Shown here: in pieces, positions 6,396 to 15,266 of the stretch
Numbering within the stretch: position 1 is the first letter of the stretch
How the letters are laid out: every line of letters begins with the position of its first letter
From: JAAYRQ01 sp035647235
GTDB taxonomy: Bacteria; Bacillota; Syntrophomonadia; Syntrophomonadales; Syntrophomonadaceae
Assembly: GCA_964514235.1 (NCBI GenBank)
Contig: CAZEPV010000028.1
Span: 1-21,772, forward strand
Direction of reading: 5' to 3'
Length of the DNA: 21,772 nt
Notes under the pieces: model-generated
The model's database searches: none
Told to the model about the DNA's origin: nothing
Seen by the model: the letters and a program-made list of their open reading frames with translations, nothing else
Translations under genes and position numbers: made by a program

Positions 6396-7898
6396 CTATG
6401 AACCTAAGCCAAGAAATTCTAAAACTGTGGCTTTCAGTTTGTTTTTTTCGGTAATCTTTTTATGCAAAATATCTTTTTTATCCAAATCTTTAATTCCATC
6501 GGGAATTGAGATGCCTACTTCCTGGGCTAAGACATTTAATATGCCAAACTCATCTTCCTTCCCTAGCTTATCTGGAATTACGGCCTGGGCAACACTACTC
6601 CCAAATTTAAAGGGGCTAGCAGTTGAAGCAATGATAGTCACCGTATCATCCCGAGTAGCATTAATATATTTTTCATATACATTCATAGCAACCGCGGTAT
6701 GGGTATCCAGCAAATAATCATGCTCTTTCCAAACTTCACTAATTGTAGCTATAGTTTCTGCATCGGAAGCATAATCCGACCAGAATAATTCCCTAATAAT
6801 ATTATAACTTCTTTCATCTATTTCATATTTACCAGTGTCATTAAGTTCAGCCATCCAAGTGGAAACCCTTGTACTATCGTGATTAGTTACCTCAAATAAT
6901 AGCCTTTCCAAATTAGAAGAAATCAAAATATCCATTGAAGGTGATATCGTCTTTTCAAAAGATCGGTTTTTATCGTATATACCACTATTGATAAAATCAG
7001 TTAAGACATTATTTTTATTAGCCGCACAAATTAACTTATTAATCGGAATCCCCATTCTTTTGGCATAATAGGCTGCCAAAATATTACCAAAGTTCCCCGT
7101 AGGTACTACTATATTAATCGCTTGTGCAGAGTCTATATCCCCGTTGGCCCTTAAATCAAGATAGGCAGAAACATAATAAACTATCTGGGGTAAAAGCCTA
7201 CCCCAATTAATTGAATTTGCCGAGGAAAACTTCAAATTATTCTCTGCCAAAAAGGCGTTTAGAGCCTGGTCAGCAAAGATTTCTTTTACCCCGCTTTGGG
7301 CATCATCAAAATTACCCCGAACCGCAGCTACAAAAACATTGGCCCCCTCCTGGGTAACCATTTGCCTTTTTTGTACTTCACTGACTCCATCGGCAGGATA
7401 AAAAACAATTATTTTGGTTTTGTCTACATCGCTAAAACCAGCTAAAGCAGCTTTACCTGTATCACCTGAGGTGGCAACCAATATTACTATCTCACTTCTT
7501 TCACCTGCCTTTTGTGCACTTGTAGTCATAAGATAAGGTAATATCTGTAATGCCATATCTTTAAAGGCACTTGTGGGACCATGCCATAATTCCAAAACAT
7601 GTAGTTGCTCATTTATTTTAATCAGAGGAGCTATCCTTTCTTGGGCAAAGTTCTTGGTATTATAGGCATTATTAACACAAAAATCAATTTCTTCCGAATT
7701 AAAATCAGTTAAAAATAAGCTAAGTATATAGGCGGCCCTTTCTTGATATGTCTGATGAAACATGGTTTCGATAACCTTTTCACTTAGATTAGGCATAGCT
7801 TTAGGGACAAATAGACCACCATCAGGAGCAATTCCCATTTTAATCGCTTCAGCAGCTTGTACATTTGCAGCCCGGCCCCTGCTACTAATATATTGCAA
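6396..7898 (-). CDS. thrC: Threonine synthase
   Basis: 500 residues, the long bacterial class. It converts O-phosphohomoserine to threonine and phosphate in the cytoplasm, using PLP. Seen: N-terminal 'YISSRG' and 'GIAPDGGLFVP', the PLP-binding lysine K113 in 'SAFKDMALQ', the glycine-rich 'ATSGDTGKAAL', and the phosphate-binding 'VPTGNFGN'. The TTG start is supported by AAGGGGG 9 bases upstream and by alignment with the usual start of the family. It is convergent with the ApgM-like gene, which may supply its substrate, and divergent from the acyl-CoA dehydrogenase gene. Confidence 0.97.
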   Translation of the reverse strand: MQYISSRGRAANVQAAEAIKMGIAPDGGLFVPKAMPNLSEKVIETMFHQTYQERAAYILSLFLTDFNSEEIDFCVNNAYNTKNFAQERIAPLIKINEQLHVLELWHGPTSAFKDMALQILPYLMTTSAQKAGERSEIVILVATSGDTGKAALAGFSDVDKTKIIVFYPADGVSEVQKRQMVTQEGANVFVAAVRGNFDDAQSGVKEIFADQALNAFLAENNLKFSSANSINWGRLLPQIVYYVSAYLDLRANGDIDSAQAINIVVPTGNFGNILAAYYAKRMGIPINKLICAANKNNVLTDFINSGIYDKNRSFEKTISPSMDILISSNLERLLFEVTNHDSTRVSTWMAELNDTGKYEIDERSYNIIRELFWSDYASDAETIATISEVWKEHDYLLDTHTAVAMNVYEKYINATRDDTVTIIASTASPFKFGSSVAQAVIPDKLGKEDEFGILNVLAQEVGISIPDGIKDLDKKDILHKKITEKNKLKATVLEFLGLGS

Positions 7899-8001
7899 TT
7901 TTTTTCAACCCCCTTAAATTAACCTTTTCTTATTCTATACTTAATTATCCCTATATAAAAGTTTTAAGCAAAAAACATATGATAAACTTCAAAATTAAGA
8001 T

Positions 8002-8023
8002 ATACTATAACATAATACTATAA
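8002..8023 (+). repeat. Direct repeat ATACTATAA upstream of the acyl-CoA dehydrogenase gene
   Basis: ATACTATAA occurs at 8002-8010 and 8015-8023 (13-bp period) in the AT-rich thrC/acyl-CoA dehydrogenase divergent region. It may hold -10 elements or a regulator site. No matching -35 box is convincing. Confidence 0.3.
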
Positions 8024-8074
8024 GGTCGTAATATTAAGTATTGTAATTAAATCTAAAATAATGGGGGTTAAATC

Positions 8075-9907
8075 ATGGCTACAAACTATCTATATTCTAT
8101 AAGGGATCACCAATTCATACTCAAAGAATGGCTTGATCTAGAGAAAATCCTTAATTATGAACGTTTCCAGGGCGTTTATACTGTTGAGGATGTGGATACA
8201 ATTTTGACCGAATCTTATCGGGCAGCCAAAGAAGTAGTGGCAGAAAGTAATGATGAAAATGATACCATTGGGGTAATTTTCGAGGATGGTAAAGTCTCAG
8301 TCCCACCTGCTATGAAGGAAGCATATCATTTTATTCAGGAAAATGGTTGGGGTTCTTGTAATTCGGATAAAAATTATGAAGGTGCCCTACCTAGAATTAT
8401 TTATGAGGCGGTACTAGAATATATTTTCGGTGCTAATGAAGGGCTAGCTTGTTACTATATGGCCACTTCGGGGGCAGCAGAACTAATCCAATTATTTGGT
8501 GATGAACACTTAAAAAACCTCTTTACGGAAAAAATGTTTGCTGGTACCTGGGCAGGCACTATGTGCCTAACCGAACCAAATGCTGGTTCAGATGTAGGCA
8601 GTATGGCCAGCAGAGCCTATCCCACCGATACATCGGGTAAATACCGTATTAAAGGCACAAAATGTTTTATAACTGGCGGGGAGCAAGATTTTACGGAAAA
8701 TATTATTCATTTATTATTGGCTAGGGTTGAAGGAGCTAGACCAGGTACATCGGGAATTTCCTTATTTGCAGTGCCCAAATATTGGGTTAATGAAGATGGT
8801 ACACTTGGTAACCATAATGATGTTAACTGTGTCGGTATAGAAAACAAATTGGGTATGAAAGGCTCCTCAACTTGTGTTATGGCTTTTGGGGAAAACAACG
8901 AATGTTATGGCTGGTTACTAGGAAATCCCCCTGATGAGAATGGACGCGCTGCAGGAATGGCTCAAATGTTTCATATGATGAATGGAGCCCGCTTAGAAAT
9001 GGGAGTAGGTTCCCTAGCTGCGGCAGGTGTAGCATATTATAATGCAGCCGAATATGCTAAAGAAAGAATTCAAGGCCGTAAGATGACCGATCCCAAAAAA
9101 GGTTTAGTATCAATTATCGAACACGAAGATATAAGAAGGATGTTATTACATCAGAAAGCGCATATTGAAGCAATGCGGGCCTTAGTAACCTGGGTTAATT
9201 ATATTATGGACATATCGGAGAATTCACCCGATGCAGAGGAAAGAAAAGCTTACAGGATGCTTTTAGATATTAATACCCCCATAACAAAGGCTTATAATTC
9301 AGATGTTTCTTGGATCCTAACTGGTGATGCCATGCAAGTTTATGGTGGTTACGGTTATAGTGAAGAATATCCCATAGCCCAACTCATGCGGGATGTAAAA
9401 ATACACTCCATCTGGGAGGGAACTAATTATATTCAAGCAATTGATTTAGTGGGCAGAAAGTGGAATATAGGTAAGGGTCAAGGTTTTGCTCTCTGGCTAA
9501 AACACATAGAAGATTTTATTGCCAAGGAAAAAGACAATGAATTCTTCCATCGGGAAATAACTATTTTAACTGAGGCCTTGGGAGCTTATAAAGAACTAAA
9601 AGAAACATTAAGCGGTTATGCCCTGCAAGGTCAGGTAGAGCTTTTAGCTCTATATGCTACCAGGGTATTACATGCTACCGCCCAGCTATTATGTGGCCGT
9701 TTAATCCTAGAACAAGCTGTTATTGCTAAAGGCAAATTAGATAATCTACCCACAGATCATTATGATTATCCCTTCTATCAGGGTAAAATAGAGGCAGCTA
9801 GATACTATATACGTAATACGGTTACTGAAGTAGCTAATCTAGCCGAAAAAATTGCTAATCCAGATGCTTCAGCCCTAGATATAATGGAAGAAGCATTCTT
9901 CGCCTAA
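8075..9907 (+). CDS. Acyl-CoA dehydrogenase, long form with C-terminal extension
   Basis: 610 residues. It oxidises acyl-CoA to 2-enoyl-CoA using FAD and passes electrons to electron-transferring flavoprotein. Seen: the N-terminal helical domain, the FAD/substrate motif 'MCLTEPNAGSDVG' (about 163-175), 'KCFITGGEQDF', the beta domain to about 290, the C-terminal helical domain with 'QVYGGYGYSEEYPIAQLMRD', and the catalytic base E448 in 'IWEGTNYIQ'. Residues after about 465 form the extra helical domain found in this roughly 600-residue subfamily. Such long enzymes are typical of syntrophic clostridia and of several proteobacteria. GGGGGTT precedes the ATG. Chain length specificity cannot be read from the sequence. 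It is monocistronic, closed by a strong terminator; no etfAB is in the window. Confidence 0.96.
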   Translation: MATNYLYSIRDHQFILKEWLDLEKILNYERFQGVYTVEDVDTILTESYRAAKEVVAESNDENDTIGVIFEDGKVSVPPAMKEAYHFIQENGWGSCNSDKNYEGALPRIIYEAVLEYIFGANEGLACYYMATSGAAELIQLFGDEHLKNLFTEKMFAGTWAGTMCLTEPNAGSDVGSMASRAYPTDTSGKYRIKGTKCFITGGEQDFTENIIHLLLARVEGARPGTSGISLFAVPKYWVNEDGTLGNHNDVNCVGIENKLGMKGSSTCVMAFGENNECYGWLLGNPPDENGRAAGMAQMFHMMNGARLEMGVGSLAAAGVAYYNAAEYAKERIQGRKMTDPKKGLVSIIEHEDIRRMLLHQKAHIEAMRALVTWVNYIMDISENSPDAEERKAYRMLLDINTPITKAYNSDVSWILTGDAMQVYGGYGYSEEYPIAQLMRDVKIHSIWEGTNYIQAIDLVGRKWNIGKGQGFALWLKHIEDFIAKEKDNEFFHREITILTEALGAYKELKETLSGYALQGQVELLALYATRVLHATAQLLCGRLILEQAVIAKGKLDNLPTDHYDYPFYQGKIEAARYYIRNTVTEVANLAEKIANPDASALDIMEEAFFA

Positions 9908-9920
9908 AACAAAATAATCT

Positions 9921-9946
9921 AAAAACCCAGGGTAACCTGGGTTTTT
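9921..9946 (+). terminator. Rho-independent terminator of the acyl-CoA dehydrogenase gene
   Basis: The stem CCCAGG-GTAA-CCTGGG is extended by A5/T5 pairing to 11 bp. It lies 14 bases beyond the stop codon, with the T-run as its 3' side. Confidence 0.95.
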
Positions 9947-10014
9947 CTATACATACATCTTGGATATTATTATAATAGATATAATGACAAAAAATAATTT
10001 ACGGAGGATATTTA

Positions 10015-10560
10015 ATGGGTCAACTAATTTTAGCGGGAATTGCTATAATAGCACTAAAACTGGTTTGGGATGTATATAAGGAATACAGTGGAGATGCAAA
10101 AACAAAACCTAAGAAAGGTCAAGTCATAGATTTAAGCGAGGCTTGGATTGATATGGATAATTTGCCTTATCAAAAGAAGGGTTCCCTTTTATCTCGTTCA
10201 GAATTAGCCTTATTTCATTTACTCATAGAAGTAATCAATCCAGAAAGTTTCGTGGTTTTACCAAAAGTCCGTCTAGAAGATATTATTTCCTCTACACCCA
10301 ATGTCCATAATGCAGAGGAATACCTACATCGCCTTAAGGAAAGAAGTGCTGATTTCATCATATGTAGTCTACCGGACCTGGAACCCCAGGTAGTAGTAAT
10401 TAGCGATAATTTGATCGATAGTCGTATAAAACAACTAGGAGATAAGTTTAACAAAAAGGCCAGTGAAGAAGCTGGATTAGCTGTAATCACCATCAATACC
10501 GCGGATTTACCCTCCCATCCAGAATTAACTTTGTTGTTAAGAGGGGTTGGCATTGATTAA
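10015..10560 (+). CDS. Membrane-anchored DUF2726 protein
   Basis: 181 residues: one N-terminal hydrophobic helix (about 2-18), a basic linker, then a DUF2726-type domain. Typical features are 'LLSRSELALFHLL', 'FVVLPKVRLEDII', a region ending 'RSADFIICSLPDLEPQVVV', and 'AGLAVITIN'. DUF2726 is related to PD-(D/E)XK nuclease folds. The usual D...E-x-K pattern is weak here: there is D in 'SADFI', but the 'VVVISD' strand lacks a clear E-x-D/K, so catalytic activity is doubtful. The function is unknown. The start is supported by CGGAGG 7-8 bases upstream. It stands alone after the preceding terminator. Confidence 0.75.
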   Translation: MGQLILAGIAIIALKLVWDVYKEYSGDAKTKPKKGQVIDLSEAWIDMDNLPYQKKGSLLSRSELALFHLLIEVINPESFVVLPKVRLEDIISSTPNVHNAEEYLHRLKERSADFIICSLPDLEPQVVVISDNLIDSRIKQLGDKFNKKASEEAGLAVITINTADLPSHPELTLLLRGVGID

Positions 10561-10766
10561 GGATAGATTAGGAATCCTACCTACATATTTTCTGCCTAAC
10601 CATCCACAAGCTAGACATACTATACATTTACTTACCACCTATCTGCTACATCATAAATACCTATATTTTTGATCATTGACTAGTAAAAGCGAATATAAAA
10701 AAACAGGTAAGTCTTTTCCCCTTTTTGGCGTATAATTAATGTAGAGTAAGGAAAGGGGTAAATTAT

Positions 10767-11603
10767 ATGTCAATCAGGCAAAGGTACACCACAATCCTAG
10801 TGTTTTTAGTTTTATTGCTTTCGATAATTGGCTGTTCGAGCAATACTTATAGTGACATTTCTCAACAAGAATCGGCAAATAATCTTTCTATATCATATGA
10901 TGAAGGAGTAAGTGCTAACGATACTGCCAGCATACGGAAACTTATCGAATACTGGGATTTTGATATCGAAGTACAAAATGCTAGCAAAGTATTAGGGGAA
11001 ATCGAAGAAAAGACTTATAGCTTAAAAGGATACATAGTAGAAAGTCAGGTCAATAACTATGATAAAAGTATTAGTGCTTATTTAACCATAAAAATCCCTC
11101 AAGAAATTACTTCTGAAATGACTAAATACCTACAAACAATTGGTAAGGTTACCAGTAGCTCCAATCGCACCGAAGATATAACTATGGAATATTATGATAC
11201 CCAAGCCCGTCTAGAGGTACTACAAAAACAAGAAGAACGTCTTTTATCTATCATGGAAGGCCAAACCAATGATATTCAGGATTTATTAGCTGTAGAACAA
11301 GAAATAAACCGTGTCAGGGCAGAACGAGAATCTCTGCAAGCCCGCATGAATTATCTAAACAATGCCACGAGTTATAGCCAGATAAGTATTCATCTAAAAC
11401 AAGAAAGCCTAGGAGAAATTAGTGCACCACAAGGCACATGGGGAAAAGCTGTACAAGGCTTAATTACTAGCGTGAATTCCTTAATCAACCTAGGAAATAG
11501 CCTAATAATATTATTATTTAGGGCTCTACCATATCTTGTAATAATCGCTATAGTATATATAATCGTAAAAAACATTCGCCAGCGTAGGGAAAACATAAAA
11601 TAA
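10767..11603 (+). CDS. DUF4349 lipoprotein
   Basis: 278 residues: a lipoprotein signal with lipobox 'SIIGC' (Cys about 23), then a DUF4349 domain. Seen features are 'NASKVLGEIEEKTYSLKGYI', 'AYLTIKIPQE', 'GKVTSSSNRTEDITMEYYD', a coiled-coil stretch 'EQEINRVRAERESLQARM', and 'YSQISIHL'. A C-terminal transmembrane helix (about 245-268) is followed by a basic tail, so the protein spans from the outer face of the membrane to the cytoplasm. The family has no assigned enzymatic role; envelope maintenance is a guess. AAAGGGG precedes the ATG. A -10-like TATAAT at 10731-10736 lacks a good -35 box. Confidence 0.85.
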   Translation: MSIRQRYTTILVFLVLLLSIIGCSSNTYSDISQQESANNLSISYDEGVSANDTASIRKLIEYWDFDIEVQNASKVLGEIEEKTYSLKGYIVESQVNNYDKSISAYLTIKIPQEITSEMTKYLQTIGKVTSSSNRTEDITMEYYDTQARLEVLQKQEERLLSIMEGQTNDIQDLLAVEQEINRVRAERESLQARMNYLNNATSYSQISIHLKQESLGEISAPQGTWGKAVQGLITSVNSLINLGNSLIILLFRALPYLVIIAIVYIIVKNIRQRRENIK

Positions 11604-11608
11604 ACAAA

Positions 11609-11643
11609 ATAGGGACGGCCTAATATTTCTAGCCCGTCCCTAT
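11609..11643 (+). terminator. Hairpin after the DUF4349 gene
   Basis: A 10-bp stem ATAGGGACGG / CCGTCCCTAT with a 15-base loop, 5 bases beyond the stop codon. There is no U-run on the plus strand, so it is a terminator-like or repeat-derived hairpin. Its left arm resembles the GC-rich hairpin after apgM. Confidence 0.55.
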
Positions 11644-11722
11644 ACATTAATAATACCAATGTAATTACTTTATTAAGCTAAAAAGCATACTATAAAACAA
11701 ATGAATAAAGATGGAGTATACT

Positions 11723-12415
11723 ATGCTAATAAAAGTAGTTACGTATAATATCCACCACGGTAAAGATATATTTAATAATCCTAGTTTAGATAAAATACTA
11801 TCTCTGCTCAAAAGAGTCCAAGCCGATATTATTAACCTGCAGGAAGTAGATAACTTGCGACCAGACACCAACCACCAAAATCAAGCACTCTTTTTAGCCA
11901 AAAATCTTGGCATGCGTTATCTTTATGCAGCAGTAAGAAATTATGCTGTAGGTTCCTATGGTAATGCAATTCTATCTAAATATTCTATTGTAAATAGTGA
12001 AAATATAATATTAGAAGATGAAAAAGATTCAAGAGCTTGTCTTAAAGCTGAAATTAGAATCAATAAGCAACGTATAACTGTATTCAATACCCATTTAGGT
12101 TTAATCCAGCCTATAAGATACCAGCATCTAGCAGAAATAATCTTACCCCAAATTATAAATCTACACAACCCTGCCCTGCTCACAGGAGATTTTAATGCCC
12201 CGCCTGAAAGACCGGAAATACAGATGTTAAGCCAGGTTCTAACCGATACATTCATCAAAAATTCAGGGACTAATGTAGGCACCTTCCCAGCAGACAAAGC
12301 AAGCGCTAGAATAGACTATATTTTTACTAACCAATATCTATCCCCTATTGATTATTACATCATAGATTCCGATGGATCCGACCACTTGCCAGTTGTGGCT
12401 ATGCTAGAGGCATAA
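11723..12415 (+). CDS. Endonuclease/exonuclease/phosphatase family protein
   Basis: 230 residues of the Mg-dependent EEP fold. Visible catalytic motifs: 'TYNIHHG' (N9, metal/phosphate), 'NLQEVDN' (E41, metal ligand), 'FNTHLG', 'LTGDFNAPP' (Asp/Asn pair) and the terminal 'SDHLPVVA' (general base Asp-His). No signal peptide, so cytoplasmic. Relatives cleave DNA, phosphoinositides, sphingomyelin or other phosphodiesters; this short form could act on DNA or a small phosphodiester, and the substrate is not decidable. ATG 11723 is chosen because GGAG lies 6 bases upstream; an in-frame ATG at 11711 overlaps that site. It is convergent with the DUF1848 gene, with one base between the stop codons. Confidence 0.88.
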   Translation: MLIKVVTYNIHHGKDIFNNPSLDKILSLLKRVQADIINLQEVDNLRPDTNHQNQALFLAKNLGMRYLYAAVRNYAVGSYGNAILSKYSIVNSENIILEDEKDSRACLKAEIRINKQRITVFNTHLGLIQPIRYQHLAEIILPQIINLHNPALLTGDFNAPPERPEIQMLSQVLTDTFIKNSGTNVGTFPADKASARIDYIFTNQYLSPIDYYIIDSDGSDHLPVVAMLEA

Positions 12416-12416
12416 A

Positions 12417-13358
12417 TTAGCACCATAGTTCCCCTTGTTCCGCTTTTTTCCGGTAAGATTCCATTTTCCTTTTTGTTATTTTATCATCTGCCTCTATATT
12501 CCCGATTAACATAGGAGAATTTTTATCATGTTTTTTAATTTGCTTAGCCACTGCTTTATTACTAAAATTAGCATAACAATAAATACAATTATGTAAGCAG
12601 GTATTGTAAGCCCCGATATCTATACTAGTAACACATCCACAGGCTTCCCTTTGGTTCCTATCCTTAGAGATTTCCAAGCTTTCCCCTACTATTTGGGAAA
12701 TCAGATGGTCATCAATGCATTTGGCCTGCTTAATTCCTATTGCAGATAAATCAATTAGCTCACTACAAATTTCAATTTTAATGTGGTGCCTTTCCCCTAT
12801 CGGAATAAAACCCTGAGCAATTTGTTTCATAGTTGTTTCATTAATAATTTTATAGGGAATATCCCGCATATTAGCTTTAGTTTTTTGGTAGATATCCAAA
12901 AAACTAATAATACATTTATTGGTGTACTTGTATAATTGAGAGGCCAAAATTTCGAAATGTTTAATGTGATAGGCGATATTATATTCCTCAGTTAAAATAA
13001 TAGGGTCATAACGCCAGATCACTCTATCTGGACCTATCCTCCGAGCTAATTCTTTGAAGGCAGCAATAATTTCATTTTCAGAAGGTAAGTTTTTTTCTAT
13101 AATTTTATCATATGGATTAATTGTAATTAAAAAATAGTAGTTATAATTACTTAACAACTCCAGTTTATTAACAATTTTTCTAGGATCCTTAGTCCAAAAA
13201 ACAATACAATCTATAATATCAGGTGTAAGTATTACTTCACTTACCTGATGGTAATTCATGGGGTTTCTAACCAAAACGAACCCTTCATTTAAGCGATTAA
13301 AAAACCAATCTAAATAAAAAGCAGGAATGTCGGTCCTTCTGCTCACACTTAATATCAA
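12417..13358 (-). CDS. DUF1848 protein with a C-terminal radical-SAM-like cysteine motif
   Basis: About 313 residues. The DUF1848 signature 'SVSRRTDIPAFY' at the N-terminus is followed by 'VRNPMN', 'CIVFWTKDPRKI', 'LITINPYDKIIEKNLP' and 'DRVIWRYDPI'. Near the C-terminus, 'ACGCVTSIDIGAYNTC' is followed by the triad C-x3-C-x2-C ('CLHNCIYCYA'), as in radical SAM enzymes but at the opposite end of the protein. The family occurs widely in anaerobes and its reaction is unknown. TTG 13358 is preferred because it aligns with the family start and has AGGTGG 8 bases upstream; GTG 13370 is the longest alternative and overlaps that site. The gap upstream (to 13469) shows no clear promoter. Confidence 0.85.
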   Translation of the reverse strand: MILSVSRRTDIPAFYLDWFFNRLNEGFVLVRNPMNYHQVSEVILTPDIIDCIVFWTKDPRKIVNKLELLSNYNYYFLITINPYDKIIEKNLPSENEIIAAFKELARRIGPDRVIWRYDPIILTEEYNIAYHIKHFEILASQLYKYTNKCIISFLDIYQKTKANMRDIPYKIINETTMKQIAQGFIPIGERHHIKIEICSELIDLSAIGIKQAKCIDDHLISQIVGESLEISKDRNQREACGCVTSIDIGAYNTCLHNCIYCYANFSNKAVAKQIKKHDKNSPMLIGNIEADDKITKRKMESYRKKAEQGELWC

Positions 13359-13469
13359 ATTCACCCCCACCTTTTATTAAGTCATTTTTAATTCAAATTC
13401 GATTTACAATAATATTAGCAGCAACGGTTAAACAAAGTTAGATTTTCGTTTCTTCTCGAGAAATAGCCA

Positions 13470-15266
13470 TTAAAACTTACTTAAATCGATTCCTTTTTCT
13501 TGCATTTCTCTTATGAACTGCTTTTCCTTCTCAGTTAATTTTACTTCTCCATTTGTTTTGGATTCATATGCTAAAAATTCTTCATTGTTTAATCCCCAAG
13601 ATTTAAGTAAAGAGATAAATTCATCAGAAATTCTTAAATTTCTGTCTCTTATTTCTTCCAGTCCCCAATCATCATTACTATTAGCCAGATTTAATAAAAT
13701 TTTGATATTGGATTTTAAATAACTTTCTTTTTTCTTTTGAAAATATCCATTACTGGCTATAATATTCAACCTTTTTTCGAAAGGAATTTTATTGCCAATA
13801 TTCTCTACTACCTCAACAACTTCAGTATCTGAATTATTAGGGAAATAGCTTTTTTGCCACTTCCTAGGTAGGATGTGCTCTATTTCCCAATTGTTAGGCA
13901 ATAAGTCTTCTTGTTCCTCATAGGCAATGGCCTTTAAAATCATGCGTACTGTATTTCTATGCGGTGATTTAATATTCTTCTTTAGTTCATTTTCATCAAC
14001 CTGGGCAAAATCAAATTTTGGTCTTGCCGAATCTATTATTTCAGAATTTAAGTTTAGGATACTACTTTTCACTGCGTTAATAGTAGGTGTAATAATATAT
14101 TTAGCAGATAATTCGGCAAATAATTTTCTTAAAAATCTTAAAAACATATCCTCAAATTCTTCTTCCTCGCTATATTTCAAATAATAAATGACAACAGGAT
14201 ACTTCCAAAATTCATTCGGATATGAATATAGGGAATCCAAGACTTGTTTTATTTTTATATTTGTAGTCCAATCGTGTCCTTCTACCTCTATTTTGTTATT
14301 TACCACAAGCCATAATGTTACCATTTTTTCTAGATTATCTAATATGTCTTTTTCATACAATTGTTTAAAATTATTTCTCAGGTAGTACTTTCTCATACCC
14401 GGAGTTGTTGTTTTTCTATCATTTTCAAGGGCCCTTAGATAAAACATATAATAATAAAATAAATTTTGTATACTTTCGTTGGCGTTAGCTGATTCTTCGT
14501 CCAGCAACTTCCATCTAGAAATAAATTCAGTTTTCTCTCCCTTTTTGAAATTATTATACATTTTTGCTTTAAATATATCTGCATCTGATAAGGCCAATCC
14601 CCTATCATTAATTGTAGAAAATATTGTTAAAGCTGTATCTTCTGAATCAGCAGTAATAGGTAATAATATTGCCTTATTTAAAATGTTTCGAATAAGCCAA
14701 AAAAATAATTCTGGCTCGTTTGTAGCATAATTTTCAATTAATTCCGCAAATAAATTATAGTTTTGCGTGTAATTATCCTTATTATTATCCGTGAGTCCAG
14801 TAATTAAAATTTGAGAGAATATCTTGTTCCCCTCATCATTCATTACTTTTGACTCAATTAATATTTTTTCAAAGTCAACTTCTGCCGTCAATTCATCCTG
14901 TTCCCACAAAGCAGATTCTATTTGATTTTTAAAATTCCTTACCTCTTTAGTTTCCGTCATAGATTCTAGCTTTGTATATATTGCCCTTAAAAACAACAGT
15001 AGGGAGGTTATTCTTTGTTGGCCATCAATAATTTCCTGTTCTCCATTTTTGTTTTCATATGACACAATAGTCCCCAAAAAATAATTGTTTTCCTTGTTTT
15101 CCCTACCATTCTCAGTAAATTCCGCAAGATCATCAAATAATGTTTTTATTTCCTCATCAGCCCAAGCATAAGGCCGCTGAAATTCAGGTATAATAAACTT
15201 TTTTTCCTTTCCGGATTCCAGTAGTTCTTTAACACTTTTTTTATTAACTTCTATTTTTGTTGACAT
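13470..15266 (-). CDS. DUF262-DUF1524 protein, GmrSD-like type IV restriction nuclease
   Basis: 598 residues with both parts of the GmrS/GmrD system fused. The N-terminal DUF262 domain has 'IIPEFQRPYAW' (R31, W35), 'FLGTIV' and the nucleotide-site motif 'IIDGQQRITS' (81-85 DGQQR). The C-terminal DUF1524 HNH nuclease domain has 'WEIEHILPRKW' (462-471, catalytic His) and 'NKIPFEKRLNI'. Known relatives (GmrSD, BrxU, SspE) use the DUF262 domain to sense modified DNA with NTP hydrolysis and cut with the HNH domain. The likely role is phage restriction (inference). AAAGGGG precedes the ATG. No methyltransferase or dnd/ssp genes are next to it, so it appears to be a stand-alone defence gene. Its lower GC than the upstream genes fits acquisition. 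Confidence 0.88.
   Translation of the reverse strand: MSTKIEVNKKSVKELLESGKEKKFIIPEFQRPYAWADEEIKTLFDDLAEFTENGRENKENNYFLGTIVSYENKNGEQEIIDGQQRITSLLLFLRAIYTKLESMTETKEVRNFKNQIESALWEQDELTAEVDFEKILIESKVMNDEGNKIFSQILITGLTDNNKDNYTQNYNLFAELIENYATNEPELFFWLIRNILNKAILLPITADSEDTALTIFSTINDRGLALSDADIFKAKMYNNFKKGEKTEFISRWKLLDEESANANESIQNLFYYYMFYLRALENDRKTTTPGMRKYYLRNNFKQLYEKDILDNLEKMVTLWLVVNNKIEVEGHDWTTNIKIKQVLDSLYSYPNEFWKYPVVIYYLKYSEEEEFEDMFLRFLRKLFAELSAKYIITPTINAVKSSILNLNSEIIDSARPKFDFAQVDENELKKNIKSPHRNTVRMILKAIAYEEQEDLLPNNWEIEHILPRKWQKSYFPNNSDTEVVEVVENIGNKIPFEKRLNIIASNGYFQKKKESYLKSNIKILLNLANSNDDWGLEEIRDRNLRISDEFISLLKSWGLNNEEFLAYESKTNGEVKLTEKEKQFIREMQEKGIDLSKF

Noticed and set aside
7899..8074. T-box or other threonine riboswitch leader before thrC
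   Set aside because: The 176-base divergent region is AT-rich, with no T-box motif (TGGN-type bulge), no specifier stem and no terminator hairpin.
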